NCBI RefSeq assembly: GCF_022539665.2
Contig: NC_081331.1
Location: 11,750,638-11,814,637, forward strand
Length of the DNA: 64,000 nt
Direction of reading: 5' to 3'
Origin: Daphnia carinata
Taxonomy: Eukaryota > Arthropoda > Branchiopoda > Diplostraca > Daphniidae
In this document: in pieces, positions 23,594 through 34,890 of the stretch
Layout of the letters: every line of letters begins with the position of its first letter
Numbering within the stretch: position 1 is the first letter of the stretch
The notes under the pieces: model-generated
What the model was told of the DNA's origin: nothing
Seen by the model: only the letters and a program-made list of their open reading frames with translations
The model's database searches: none
Translations under genes and position numbers: made by a program

Positions 23594-26011
23594 AAGGTTA
23601 CTGCAGCAACGTTGAGCATAAAGACCCTCTTTCCTTATTTCATAGGCGGAGGCTTAACAAACAGTTCCATTAGTGGCCTATTGTATGTGATTCTCTTTTT
23701 GACGGTTCGTGAGCCTTTCAGGTCGTTCGTCAAGCGCCATATTGTGTATAACATTCGTTCGTACACATGACACATACACATTCATATATATGCCTATTTA
23801 CGTACGCATTCTCTTCTCGTTTGGCCGGCCACTGCTATCGTTGTGGGTCCGTTTATTGCCGCCCGATCAGCCCCAGCCGGAGCTTTAGCTATGTACACTA
23901 GGCAATTTTTGTGTCTACCGAGCCACACGCAAACGAAGCGGTTGACATTTTTGGGGGTGGGTCCGCTCCGATCGATGTCCGGTCAATTTGGCCCAGTTTC
24001 TTTCAGTTAAGAAAATCCTTTGCTATGAACTTCAGGCAAACGATTTGATCCTCAGCCAAAATTGAAACGTTGACTGCCTGAAGCGAACACGCCCGTCAAT
24101 TTCATTTGAGATTTCGATGTGATTGCAACTCGCATCAGCCTTTCCCTATTTCATGATTTCTTTCTCCGTAAAAGTGGATCCTTTTTCTTGTAGCTGCTAT
24201 TTACACTTCAGTCATTGGAATCTTCGTCTCTCTCACCAACACCTTATCGATCGTGTCGCGGTGATCGATCTGTCATCAAGATCGATTCATCTTACACTAG
24301 GTTTCCGTAATGCATTTTGAATAGCGGCCAGGAAAAACGTCTCCGTCACCAGTATCCATTTCTTTTTTTTTTTTTTCTTCTCCCTCTTTCTCTTTATGCT
24401 TCGATTTTACTCCTTCCTCAGAGGCGCACATTTACACATTTTCATCCTGTCTAACTTTGAAAAGCGGAAGCAAAGTGTTGACCATCGCCGTGAGCCTCGG
24501 CTCTGTCGGTAATGACAGACGGTCGTGTCGGAAAAGATTCATCAAGACCATCTGGAAATCCCTTTTTATTTTCCCCCGGTCCCACTCAGCACGGCTATGC
24601 GGCCATCATTAAGGAGCATTGAGGCCTGCTACACGGAGGTCGTTTCAACTAGACTATGTCTGAAAAATGGACGAAGAGAAATAGATGTCGGGTATGAGAC
24701 AATCTTGAAGACGTAAAAGAGCCTGTCTACGAACAGAGTTGGATTCAATTCAAAGGCCATTTTCGTTTTAAATGGCATTGGAAATGAAAGTTGTACGAGA
24801 CTGTCGCTTTTCCTTGTGTGTTCGACCTCAAAAATAAGTTTCAACTAACGCGATGGAAAGGGAAGCTGAACTCGTTTACGAAAACGAGTTAGTAGAGTGT
24901 AAGAGATTATAGAGTCTAAGTAAGCGAAAAGAGATCAACTCGTCGCCTGTCGTTAAAATTGAATGAGTTAGCTACTTCCATTGTTAATGAAATCATTTGG
25001 ACCTTGGCCATGCGAAATTCAGAGATCCACCTTTTTGTCGCTGGAACACATCAAAAGAAGAAGTATATCCATTTAGTTCTTCTTATTTTTCACAAAAGAT
25101 TTCGCATGGAATAAAGAAGCTGTTGCTAACTGCCGTATTATTTTAAAAAAAAGTAACTTAAAAAAAAAAATGAAAAATGGCGGACAATTATCTTGCCCTT
25201 TGACGGCGGCTCAGTGGCTTCTCCAGTCTGATTAAGCTAATGATAGGGTAACCGAAAATACGCGTTTCGTACACCGGGATAAAAAATGTACCGTTGGTAC
25301 CGTGGACGAAGAATAAACGAAAAAGAAAGTAAACAACAATGGAAAGAAGAAAAAAAAAATGAAAATAACAAATAACTGAATAACTAACGATAAACGAGAG
25401 AGGAGATTCTTTTGACGTCTGAATCGCGGAGTGAGAGAGTGGAATGTAATTTTGCGACATTTCTAGCGTGTTTCCTTTTGTTACGACTGTTTGTTTAAAA
25501 CCTGGCAACTGTTTTGTATAGATTTGTTTTCTTTTTAAAGTAAACTGGTTAAAACTAGACATTTTTTAAACCCTTCATCGCCTTGGCAATCATTAATGCG
25601 ACATGGTAGCAGACACTGATAAATTGATTTCTATACATTGCGGACAGCTTGTGGTCGTTTTCTTTTTGTCTGAGCGAAAAGAATTTCTAGCCAATTAGAT
25701 TTGATTGAAAATTTCAAGACGAGACGGGGGACAGTAAGGATAAAAAACACAATTGGAAAACAGCAGAGAGAATCATGTCTTGTGCATGCTAACATCGCAT
25801 CGGACATCCAGTTATCTTTGCTCGATTCTCTAACACCATTTTTCTTCGTTTCTCGAGCCATCAGGACGGGACCCCCCGCCCTTTACACTTTGAAGAAACA
25901 AACAATTTGAAAAGAGGAAAAACTGAAAATGAAAACAAACAAAATGACACTGAGATAATGAAAAAAACAAAGAGAAAAGCCTTGCAGTTAAATACTCATC
26001 ACAACGCTCAC
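22561..26011. other. Non-coding background with A28 tract
   Basis: No supported gene. The longest homopolymer of the window (28 A) is at 23565-23592. A 9-bp hairpin, AACTCGTTT/AAACGAGTT with a four-base loop, is at 24871-24892 within a 19-codon ATG frame starting at 24853. An AAAATGGC word is at 25174-25181. Confidence 0.5.
23565..23592 (+). repeat. Poly(A) tract, 28 bases
   Basis: Uninterrupted A run. It could be a retroposition tail, but I see no recognisable SINE or LINE body or clear target-site duplication beside it. Confidence 0.9.
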
Positions 26012-26068
26012 CTTTGTACGCCTGTCTGTTATAGAACGTTGAATTCAACTCTCGTCTCTCCACACAGT
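26012..26068 (-). CDS. Candidate 57-nt internal exon
   Basis: On the minus strand a good acceptor (ATTTTTTCATCATTAG) and a strong donor (AAAG|GTGAGC) enclose 57 nt. Only one of three frames is open across it, reading CVERRELNSTFYNRQAYK. Length is a multiple of three, so inclusion would keep frame. The upstream ATG frame on the opposite strand begins just 15 bases away, so at most one of the two is likely real. No family recognised. Confidence 0.17.
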
Positions 26069-26082
26069 CTAATGATGAAAAA

Positions 26083-26344
26083 ATGTTCGTCCAATCTGAA
26101 CGGGAAGATGGACGGACAACAAGAAATATAAACAATGTTGTAGAAACACGTCACGGCCAGTTGTTGCGACCGCAGCTGTTTGCTCTTCTACACGCCCATG
26201 TAGTCCGCAAGCGGCTGATATCGGATTGCGTGACGATGATCCATCCGTCTTTTTTCCCCTTCGCTTACATACACGCACGAACCTACACACAAAGCCACAA
26301 GGGCCTCGTGAAATGCAAGGGCATCCAAAAACCAACAAAATTAG
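26083..26344 (+). CDS. Candidate first coding exon, 87 codons
   Basis: ATG in good context (A at -3) opens a frame of 86 codons that meets a donor word TTAG|GTAAGT at 26344; unspliced it runs on to TAG at 26398-26400. The product begins MFVQSEREDGRTTRNINNVV, is rich in Arg and His in the middle (HAHVVRKR), and ends KCKGIQKPTKL. No signal peptide or membrane segment. The opposite strand is also open, though without an ATG near its start, which weakens the case. Unknown function. Confidence 0.22.
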
Positions 26345-26671
26345 GTAAGTTGATGGAAGACCCGAACACTGGGCTCGTAGCTACTGTCAGTATCGCGTAG
26401 AATCAACGGGGGATCGTTGCGTGTCACCTGTGCTTGCTTATGTATATATACCTACCTGTGAGAATGAAATAGAATCAAGAGGGAAAGAAGAAAAAAAAAA
26501 CAACAGACACCATTCAAATCAAGCTGAGCGTTGAAATCGACTCTCATCACCGCCATTTTTCATTTTCTTTCTCTTCATTTTGTTAAAAAGAAAAGCTTCT
26601 TCGAATGTCGGGGCCGGCAAGCTGTTAGACTGCGTTCACGTTAAATCACAGGATTTTCCGTTGCCCACCAG

Positions 26672-26821
26672 ATGGTGTCCCGCTGCGTCTCGGCGGCTTC
26701 TGCCAGCGCATTTCATCGTGTCTATTCGTGTGTATTAGAATGTTGCATAAGTAACAAAGTCTCAGAGCCGTGTACTTCCGCACGCAGATATCATTATCAC
26801 GCTGCATCACCTGGTGATTAA
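26672..26821 (+). CDS. Candidate cysteine-containing small ORF, 49 codons
   Basis: ATG frame in a homopolymer-free, GC-richer island. The product starts MVSRCVSAASASAFHRVYSC, continues VLECCISNKVSEPC, and ends in a His/Tyr-rich tail (RRYHYHAASPGD). Six cysteines. Context before the ATG is CCACCAG, fair. The minus strand is open too but its hydrophobic start lacks an ATG. No recognised family. A GTGATT donor-like word overlaps the end. Confidence 0.2.
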   Translation: MVSRCVSAASASAFHRVYSCVLECCISNKVSEPCTSARRYHYHAASPGD

Positions 26822-29800
26822 CAAAAAGTCCGAAAGAGAAAAAAATAATAATAAATGAAGAAGGCGCCACAAGAAGAATAACAGCAAGGAGAGGCAAAAG
26901 ATGAGGCAATGATACAAACGTTCAATTTATTTCGTGAGAGAGCCGGAGTCTTGTTAAGCTGTCACGAAGTTGAGAAACTTTTGCCGAGTCAGACACTTGT
27001 TGCTAGTTGTGCTATTTATTATTGAATCGTTTACGACTAGCCCTCCCTCACTCGTTTTTTTCTTTTTTTACGTTCAACCAGTTCTCCGGGGAAATAGCGT
27101 GAGATACTCCGACGCGGTCTATTAAAACTGTGTGTTACGAGAGAAGCCCAACCACTCTCATCTTCATGTTGGTATGGAGCTCCGCCTTTCGCTGAAAGTC
27201 GTTACGACGAATCATTAAAGTGAATCGATCAGCGTTTACCTCTGTCTTCCCACCAGGGACACCGTAGATCGCTTACATTAGCCGCCCTCGCACGCAGATG
27301 CCTTTTAGCGCGCACGGCAACAGTTTGGCCAATTGTTGTAAATAAAACGAACAGTTTACATCGGTTGAAATTATAAATGAGCACCCGCAAATGTTCAAAG
27401 TAAGAAGTGGGGGGTGTAGACGAGGAATTCTAGATTCGAAAAAGAGATACAAAACATGTCCGGTTTAAAAGGTTGCTGGAAGACTTGGGTAGAGGTCATC
27501 CGCAAAACGAAACACCTACACGAGTAAAGGGGGGGGGGGGAGGGAGGGAGGAATAGTTAAAACACCCTGCGGGACTCTAGAGCCAGATGGTTAGCGATGC
27601 TTCATTTTATTCGATTTCATTTTTATTTACAAGAAAAAGAAATACTCCAACACCTCTTTGGTTTTCTGAATTCTTGATTTTCGTTTTTGAATTTCTCTCG
27701 TTTTTTTTTTTAAACACCTGTAGATGTGAAAAGAAGAGGGTGAAAAGCTGTAAAAGAAGACGACGAAACCTTTTTGGGAAAAGCAAAACAAAGATTTAAC
27801 ACGTTTTTCTCTCGGCGTGATGTTTCTTCTTTGGCCCTTTCTTCAAATAATAAAAGCCAAAAGAGAGAGAAAAATAAAATGCGTCGATGTTTTTATAAGA
27901 TGACGCAACCCGGAGGCGTGACATCCCAAAGGCTCGCTGGTAACATTCACGAACTGAGTGTTTTCATCTTCTCATGTCTTTTGTTAAAAACATTTCTATA
28001 TAACTCTATCTTCTCTGTGGCGATACTATTGCTTTAAATATGCCGTCCAGTTTTGGTTTTCCTTTCTAATGCCAACTCTTTCTGTGTGTGTGTGTCATCT
28101 CGTTTCTCAGAAACTGGTACCGCAAAATCCAGTTTAAAAAAAAACATATCTTCTTAAATGCAAATGAACCACAACTAGCAACCACCGTGCTTCACATAAG
28201 CTTTTACACGCTTCATACAAGGTTGTTTGTCCTCATTTCACCGCAGAGAAACACGAACAAAAAAGGAACATGAAAATAAGAAGCGAAGGCGGCTCTCAAT
28301 CGATCGATCCTCTTTCGTTCAATTTCTGATGTTCAATTCATTTCCCCGCTTTTTTTTTTGCCCTCCACTTTGTGAAGACTATCAGTCATCGAGGTTCAAC
28401 ATCGTTGCTACATTTGGCCATACGTCTTGGCGGGGCACACGCCCCGATATTTTGATTTATACCGATATTATACAATCTGCTGGTTTCGTTGTGACACATG
28501 ATTTATATGCAACACTGAATCGGTTCTTGTTTGTCGTTTATATCAACTCCTTATTTTGCTCGTCGTCGTCCTTCACCGTCTCTCTCTCTATCTTGGGATT
28601 CTGTTTTTTGTGGGGGCCCCTGCCTCTTGGCATGCCGCTACAAACAGCGATCACTATGAGGTGATAAGACGAACCCTGTTTGTCTTGTAGCCCATCACTC
28701 TTGTTTGTTTCGGGACTGCATCTTCCTTTTTTGATTTTTTTTTTTGTTTTTTCCAATGCTTTTTCTCACTCACTTACCCAATTTTTTGTTTGTTCCTATG
28801 TACAATTCCATTCCCGGCGCCTTCTTTCCCCATTTGGGGCTCGGCGTTTAAATTCGTTCAATCAAACTTGGCAGCCCCACACAGAGACTAAAATAAAGGA
28901 AGACGCGCATGGTCCCACGAATCGCCATCAAATTCTTTTTGGGATTCGTTTTTTTTTTTATATACTTCCCTGAATATGTCGAAACCTTGAGATTGCTACT
29001 TTTTCTCACGGGAGCCTGTTATTTTTTGTGTGTTGCCTTCGTGATGCGACTCGTCATGCCCTGCCACAGTCTTTTCTACATACTATACGTCGGTTAAAAG
29101 CGCTATGTCTGTCTGTTCCCGGGGTCGCTAGTTCTACCCGGTCATTCCAATCGGGAATTGCGGGCATGATTCGCATTTTTGTCCACAACCATCTACAGTC
29201 TATACACGAAAGGGCTTTTTTTTTTGTGTTGTTGTTGTTGTTCAAAAGACAAAGCGCTGTTACAAACATGAGCTATTTGTACAAGACCTTTGCCGACTCC
29301 CGCCGCTGTCAAATGTTTTTCTGATCATTCATTTCATTTTTATTTGTTTTGTCGTTCCTCTTTTCCCCGAAGAGAGCCAAACCTTTTAAGAAAACATATT
29401 TGTCCTCTGTTGATTTATACCACAGAAACTCGATAAGCTTTTGACTAAAGATGGCGGTCCAGAAAGAAAAAACAAAAAAAAAAAAAACAGGTTGTCTTTT
29501 GTGACTGACGATTCTAGTTGTTGTTTATCATTCTTTTGCCCATTATCGTCAATCTTTCAAACGAAAAACAAAACAAAAAATAACTATTTTAAAAGGTGCA
29601 AAGAGCATGAGGAGCTTGATCGACAAAACCGGGCGCTGCTTTTGCTTTTGACAGGGCGTCGGAGTAACAAACGGTGCGATGCGAGCTGAATCGCCAATGA
29701 GGTCAACTTATGACACGAAGTTCCCAACATACAAATCTTATAATCACGTCTGGTCCCAAACAGAGGGGAAGATAAGTGAAGGCTACACGCAGTTTAACAG

Positions 29801-32422
29801 GCTTCCTTCTCCGATAATCGCAAATCAGTTGAAGTGTTCAGTCCGGCAATCATTTTTTTTTTCCAACGAACAATAACATTTTCTTTTTTTTTTTCGATAG
29901 TTTTCCTACACGATAGGAGGGAGGTCCTCATTTTGCATAAGTGTTCTGATAGTCGTGAATGACGTTTATTATCGGTATCCAAGAATGGACTGCCGACTTG
30001 ACCGGGTGCGCGCAACGGGTTTCAATTCGTAACGCCGAGGAGGTCACGAATCGACGGGAGCCGGTCGTGAATCGCGAATGATTTGGGGAAATTTCACTGC
30101 ATAGATGGTGCGCATAGAGTTGCGTTTATGATGAACTCTGCTCGCTCGCATAAGAAGAAGAAATCTTTCGGCAGTCATTTCCATTTTTGTGTGGAAATAA
30201 CTTTCGATGTTTTATGATTCGGTAGTTCTGACCTTTTTCAGATGTTTGGCAACGAAACGTTCAAGTGACGCATGAAATACGGCCACATTTTCAGCGGCCA
30301 TCATCACTATTGAATGTTTTTTTTCTTTGTTCTTATAACCTTTCTCCTTTTACCTTTGCCTTTTTCCATGTCCCTCTATTTTTTTTTTCTTGTTCCATCG
30401 CTTTCTATTGAGCACTCTGAATGCAAATGAGTCACCCGACGTGCTATCGTATTGAATCGGTACCTCCTGCGCTCCAACAAATGGAAGGCAAAGAGATAAT
30501 GACAATCGCCGTGCGAACAATGTTGAGATTTCGTTCATACTGCCGATGATGAAGCCCTGCTTTCTTTCTTGCATGGCCCCATTGTTTTTGTCTTCTTCAT
30601 CGACTTTCATTATGTTTCGACATTCTCACAGAAGAATGCGAGTCACACACGAGTGTATAGCCTTAAAAAGTCAGGACTTTAAATGTCAACCGTAGCTCCA
30701 AAGTTGACATACTTACGTCCAGATTTGAGCGGCCTAGTTTCAACGGGCCGCTTGCGTGTAGCCTCTTAAGGCATTTGAAATTGGAAGAGAAATTGAAGAC
30801 ATTATTTTTACAAATCCATTTGTCTACAAAGTGTCCGGCTTCCTTTTCGAGGCATATCCATATGAGACATCCTTTTGCTGTTTTTGCGCTTCTTCGTGCT
30901 TTACCATTTCCATGTCGTCAACCAATCGACGTCAATCGTCTTCACCGTTGAACCCAAAGCTCCTTATTTTTCTGTCTTTTTCGGTTTCTGGTTGACGTAA
31001 AAAAAAAAGACAACGTGAAATCGATGGCAAACTGATCTGCATTCAAAAACGTTGGGGGGATTTTTAAAGGCAAAGAAAGTGGAATACACAAATTCCGAGC
31101 TATTTACTTCAGGTAATGGTTGGCGTGCTGTTTGTATTCGTGGGCAACGATTTTCTCTTTCTTGCCCTCCATGCAGAGTGCATACTTTTTCTTTTCTGTC
31201 TTGAAAGGTTGTGTGAACCTTATTGGATTTTTTGAAAGGATTCCCAGTTGATCCTTCAGCTGTTTTTCGGTCACCTCTCTCTCTCTCTCTCTCTCTCTCT
31301 CTTAGTGCCACCAACTTCTCTTTTTTCTTTCCTTATTTCTGTATGATTTCCCCCTTTTTTTTCCTCCGCCTATCGTTGAATGAGTTGCGTTGAAAAGGCG
31401 ATTTGAGTGTAGGGTAAAAGTCATTCTTACCTCCTCCCGGTGCCGTGCGCAAAGGGTGACTCAAGAGGGGAGACAGCAATTTTATTGCTTCCTATATTTG
31501 CATGTCAAATGTGCTGCTTCATCAACAGTCCTCTTTTTGGCTTTTATCCAAGATTTCTTTCCCATTTTTTTCACCTCACTTCAGATCTCTTAGCTGTACG
31601 CCACTTGATCCACAGGACTTGACGCTTGTAGACAGCGACAGTGAACATGGAGATGAAGTATTCGAGGGCTGCGAACAGCTGAATCCAATTTGCCTACTCC
31701 CTTTTTTCACCGTCCCCATATTTTCTTCTTCTTTTGCCTATGTAATATTCAGACAGCACGATAGGGACAGTGTTGTATAGAAAAGAATATTGGAAGAAGA
31801 AGGAGGCCATTGCTTTTATTTGGAACTTTTTTTTTCTTCTTGCAAGTAAAGCGATTCACGTCGATGGCATTCGTTACATCTGTGTGCCGTTCATACGAAA
31901 CGGCACAGCGGAAACTGGACCCAATCATGTCCACCACTGATCCAGCTTCTTCCTGAACTTTTTTGCCTAACATAGACATGTAACTCAATAGATATTGTCC
32001 ATGCCATCGACCGGGTGATCTATTTTTCCTTAGATATATCAAAATATATCAACACGACCAAGGAAAATGATCTTCATCATCGATTCTACTATACGTACGT
32101 TCCCTTTCATAATTGCCTCGACTACATCGCCAACTTTTAAAACAGCCAATAATCGATTGAGGTGTGTGTGCGTGCGTTTCTCGTCATTTGGATGGCGGTC
32201 GATTTTTTTCTTCCCCGTCATAGCTCTCCCACACAGGCCGTGAAACCATCAACCGCACTGGATCGTAAACAAGACGGTCGACTGTTGTATTTACGAGGGC
32301 CACTAGCTGCACGCCACGTATAACGCAGACACGCTGCAGCGGTGAACATTGATCGGCTGTCGCCCATCGCTTGCCCATTACACGGCTGTGTTAACCTCAT
32401 TTGATTCTAATATTTATTTCAA
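26822..32422. other. Non-coding background with microsatellites
   Basis: No supported gene. (GT)n at 28083-28095, G12 at 27529-27540, (TTG)n near 29229, and (CT)14 at 31275-31302. A perfect YY1-type word AAGATGGCGG is at 29448. Bases 27100-27340 are GC-richer and homopolymer-poor but no frame stands out. Minus-strand bases just upstream of a donor word at about 31432 are open for 24 codons without ATG. Confidence 0.5.
31275..31302 (+). repeat. (CT)14 microsatellite
   Basis: Perfect dinucleotide repeat of 28 bases; on the minus strand it is (GA)14, a potential GAGA-factor binding tract. Confidence 0.9.
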
Positions 32423-32427
32423 GCACG

Positions 32428-33003
32428 ATGACTTTAACGGCTTCCGTTTTTCTTTTAGAGGGGCCGTTAAAAGGGTTGGCCATTTTTTTTTTCCTATCGT
32501 TTGTGTTTGTTTGTTTTTACTCTAGAAAATATTCGAACCGATCGACGGAAGCCAACGAAACGTTACCGTACAGGAATAACGATCGTTCAAGTCCATCTCT
32601 TAAAATGTTATTAATGCCATCGCGTTTCGTACTATCAATACTTAAAAAACACCAAGCATCACAGGTAAAACGTGAAAAAAAGAATAAAGAATTTAGTTCT
32701 TTTTGCGCGTCAAAAAAGTTCGCCCAAAAGTCGTTAGCAAAAAGGGGAAACAGTCCAAAGTGGAGTCGAATGGAAAGAGGAAATACACCTGTACATCCAC
32801 GATGGCTAGACATGTCGCGTTTTCCTGCGCGGTTCATCAATTTTTACTTGCTGTTACAGCTTTCAACAACGAACGTCGACGCTATGCGTCACAAAGCTAA
32901 ACAAAAACAAATAAAAACGAGGGGAGTGAACGGGGGAAAAGTGCGCACTTTTGTCGACCCGAGTCTGATCGTTTGTTTATTCCGTCCGCAGAACAGCTCT
33001 TGA
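32428..33003 (+). CDS. Longest ATG frame: putative small membrane protein, 191 aa
   Basis: ATG with A at -3 lies five bases after an acceptor-like tract ending TTTCAAG. The frame runs 191 codons to TGA, far longer than other ATG frames here. The N-terminus starts MTLTASVFLLEGPLKGLAIF and continues into FFFLSFVFVCFYSRKYS, a hydrophobic segment of about 18 residues (14-31) followed by basic residues, as in a signal anchor. The rest is basic and polar with many Lys and Arg, including KKFAQKSLAKRGNSPKWSRM. A donor word CACAG|GTAAAA after codon 79, in phase 0, allows a shorter first exon (32424-32664). No family recognised. Part of the hydrophobic core is encoded by a T tract, and codon use is A-rich, so chance cannot be excluded. 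Confidence 0.35.
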   Translation: MTLTASVFLLEGPLKGLAIFFFLSFVFVCFYSRKYSNRSTEANETLPYRNNDRSSPSLKMLLMPSRFVLSILKKHQASQVKREKKNKEFSSFCASKKFAQKSLAKRGNSPKWSRMERGNTPVHPRWLDMSRFPARFINFYLLLQLSTTNVDAMRHKAKQKQIKTRGVNGGKVRTFVDPSLIVCLFRPQNSS

Positions 33004-33249
33004 ATCAGTCAACGATCGGTTGTAACGAGGTTAGCGAGAAAGAGAGGGGGACGCGTCACTGACTACAAACCCTATACGTTGCGTGATGGGTTTCGATGGG
33101 CACGAGGCTGTCGGACCAAGTAGAAAGATCCGGGTACTCGACAAACTCATTCCTCTTTGTTATGGTATATCGCATAATATCAACATTACGGTATCATGTT
33201 TGAGGCTAACTTTGTATCGTTTTCGATCAGCCGGGTCGGCTGGACTTAC

Positions 33250-33381
33250 CGACCTTTCAACAGGTCGATTGAATCCATGCCTTTTTATTTTTAGATTATC
33301 CTGATTATTGAAATGGAATTTAAAAAAAAAGGGGCTATCTACTTTTATCTGTGCCTCTTTGCGGAAAAATGCGGCAGTCAT
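33250..33381 (-). CDS. Candidate first coding exon, 44 codons
   Basis: Minus-strand ATG with G at -3 opens MTAAFFRKEAQIKVDSPFFF and ends RHGFNRPVERS exactly at a donor TCG|GTAAGT in phase 0. Without splicing the frame continues to 33160 (73 aa). Basic, no signal peptide. It lies downstream of, and on the same strand as, the two-exon candidate at 34890-34485, but no acceptor links them. Confidence 0.2.
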
Positions 33382-33491
33382 TTCAAAGACCGTTTAACGA
33401 TTTCCTCTTTTTCTTTTAAATGATTACCGTCGTTGTGGTTGGTTGTCGGTTGTTTCATTTGGGGAATTCTTGAAGTCGTCGTCATTCATAA

Positions 33492-33584
33492 ATGATGAAC
33501 ACGGCGGATGTACAACTAGTCGGATTGATGATTTCTGGCATCCCACGAGAAGCAAGGAGAGATTATAAGACTATAACCCAATAA
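33492..33584 (+). CDS. Candidate short ORF, 30 codons, stop inside AATAAA
   Basis: Double ATG start, product MMNTADVQLVGLMISGIPRE then ARRDYKTITQ. The TAA stop is embedded in an exact AATAAA word (33581-33586), as in some compact 3' ends. Balanced composition. Too short to judge; could be the end of a last exon or chance. Confidence 0.13.
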   Translation: MMNTADVQLVGLMISGIPREARRDYKTITQ

Positions 33585-33639
33585 AATGTAGAAGTTCGTT
33601 TATAGTTTTTCGTAAACGGAAGTCAACAGCAACGACCAT

Positions 33640-34130
33640 CTGTTTTAATCATTATATCGCATTTTCTATTCCTAATTAAAATGAAATGACATCAAACGCA
33701 GTCGTCGTCCGAAACGCTTTCAATAATGTTAACGGCTCATCTCGTATAGAATAGGTCACATGCGCAGTGTTTCAAGCTTCATACAATATGCATATTAAAA
33801 GTACCTCCTCACTCTGCTTCGTACCCCGTCCATTTTCTAGTTAATTTTATTGGGGGAAAAAAGAGTGCAATTCACCGGCCACTTTTAATGTAAATGAGCT
33901 TAATTGATGTAATACCCAACTTCACCTCGTAATAGCATTTTGTAGCGGCATTAACAATAGAACATCGGTAAGTGACTCCCTACCAATAGCAACTGGATTT
34001 ACAATGAATATTTAAATGACAAATAAAGGGAATCGGGTGCTGATGTGATGGGCCCTCTCGATTCGATCGTCCACTGACAAGTGAATAAATCTCTTGTTAA
34101 TCTCCTAACAGACCTTGGTATAAGTCGTCC
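33640..34130. promoter_or_regulatory. Candidate enhancer: cluster of homeodomain, POU and Sox-like words
   Basis: Low in homopolymers. Contains ATATGCATAT (33787 region), ATGTAAATGAGCTTAATTGATG, TTAATTTTATTGGGG and TTAACAATAG, words typical of POU, homeodomain, Hox and Sox factors. Motif words of this kind are common in AT-rich DNA, so this is only a candidate. It overlaps no coding frame and lies past the likely 3' end of the two-exon gene. Confidence 0.2.
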
Positions 34131-34251
34131 GAAAGGACAGCCATGGGCGTGTATAGCGCCGGATTTCCTATTTATGGGTCACTAGATATACTTGCCAATG
34201 TTCCACCTCCCTTTCCAAGCGCATATCGTCATAGCAGCAGGCTGGAGATTG

Positions 34252-34271
34252 TTTATTTTTCAATCTTTATT
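34252..34271 (-). terminator. Two AATAAA poly(A) signals for the minus-strand gene
   Basis: TTTATT at 34252-34257 and 34266-34271 reads AATAAA on the minus strand, about 215 and 230 bases past the TAA of the two-exon candidate. Position is right for a short 3' UTR. Confidence 0.35.
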
Positions 34272-34484
34272 ATAGCGTCCTCTTTTTGTTGGACATTTTC
34301 GACTTATCTAATGAAATAGTGGAGAGAGGGACAATCAAGTCAAAAATAGAAACAGCAATCGACGAATGTTTTACGCAGTTGGATCGGCAACCGATGAATA
34401 GAGCGGTATAGCCATTAGTGCTGTGTATAAATAGATACGCATACAGCCATTAAAGGAGATGTATCAGTCCCGCGTCCACCGCAT

Positions 34485-34890
34485 TTATCGTTTGACATAT
34501 CCCAATTCTTTTCCGATAGCTCGGGATTTCCTCTTCATGCGTAGTTCGTTAAAAGTAAGCGAACCAATAGAAAACGGAATGTTATAAAGAATGGCTGAAA
34601 GCGTAACAACTAACGAGCTCAAGACAGCGAAAGAAAAATCATTGACGGTGCGATGATTTTGCACTGACCGAGATGATGCAACATCCGATGGATTCGATCC
34701 AACAAGAGATTTTCTTTTTTCCACTAGGAAGAGTGGACGCCGTCTAGCTCCACAAGTCTAAGGAACCGGCATCGGAAATATAAAAAAAAAAATGATGAAA
34801 ACGAAAACTTACCCTACCCTCAACAACTTCTGGAGCTTCTGGAGGAATAGGGACCACCGTTTTGCCGGGCCTTTGACCTTCTATTAACAT
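34485..34890 (-). CDS. Two-exon gene, putative single-pass membrane protein, 116 aa
   Basis: Exon 1 (34890-34813): ATG with G at -3, reading MLIEGQRPGKTVVPIPPEAP then EVVEGR, ending in phase 0 at a consensus donor G|GTAAGT. Intron 34812-34758 (55 nt, GT...TTAG with a poly-T tract). Exon 2 (34757-34485) continues in the same frame: TCGARRRPLFLVEKRKSLVG, a Ser/Asn-rich stretch, a hydrophobic helix FSFAVLSSLVVTLSAILYNI at about residues 68-87, and a basic tail RMKRKSRAIGKELGYVKR before TAA. The basic tail suggests a cytoplasmic C-terminus. An upstream ATG in excellent context (AACAACATGG, 34911) opens an overlapping 29-codon frame, a possible uORF. A T/C tract ending GAAAG just before may be a 5' UTR acceptor. 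No family recognised. The exact frame continuity across the junction is the main support. Confidence 0.42.

Noticed and set aside
26646-26909. Minus-strand frame with a signal-peptide-like hydrophobic start and basic pairs, like a neuropeptide precursor
   Set aside because: The hydrophobic start has no ATG; an in-frame stop lies just upstream, and the first ATG is after the hydrophobic part.
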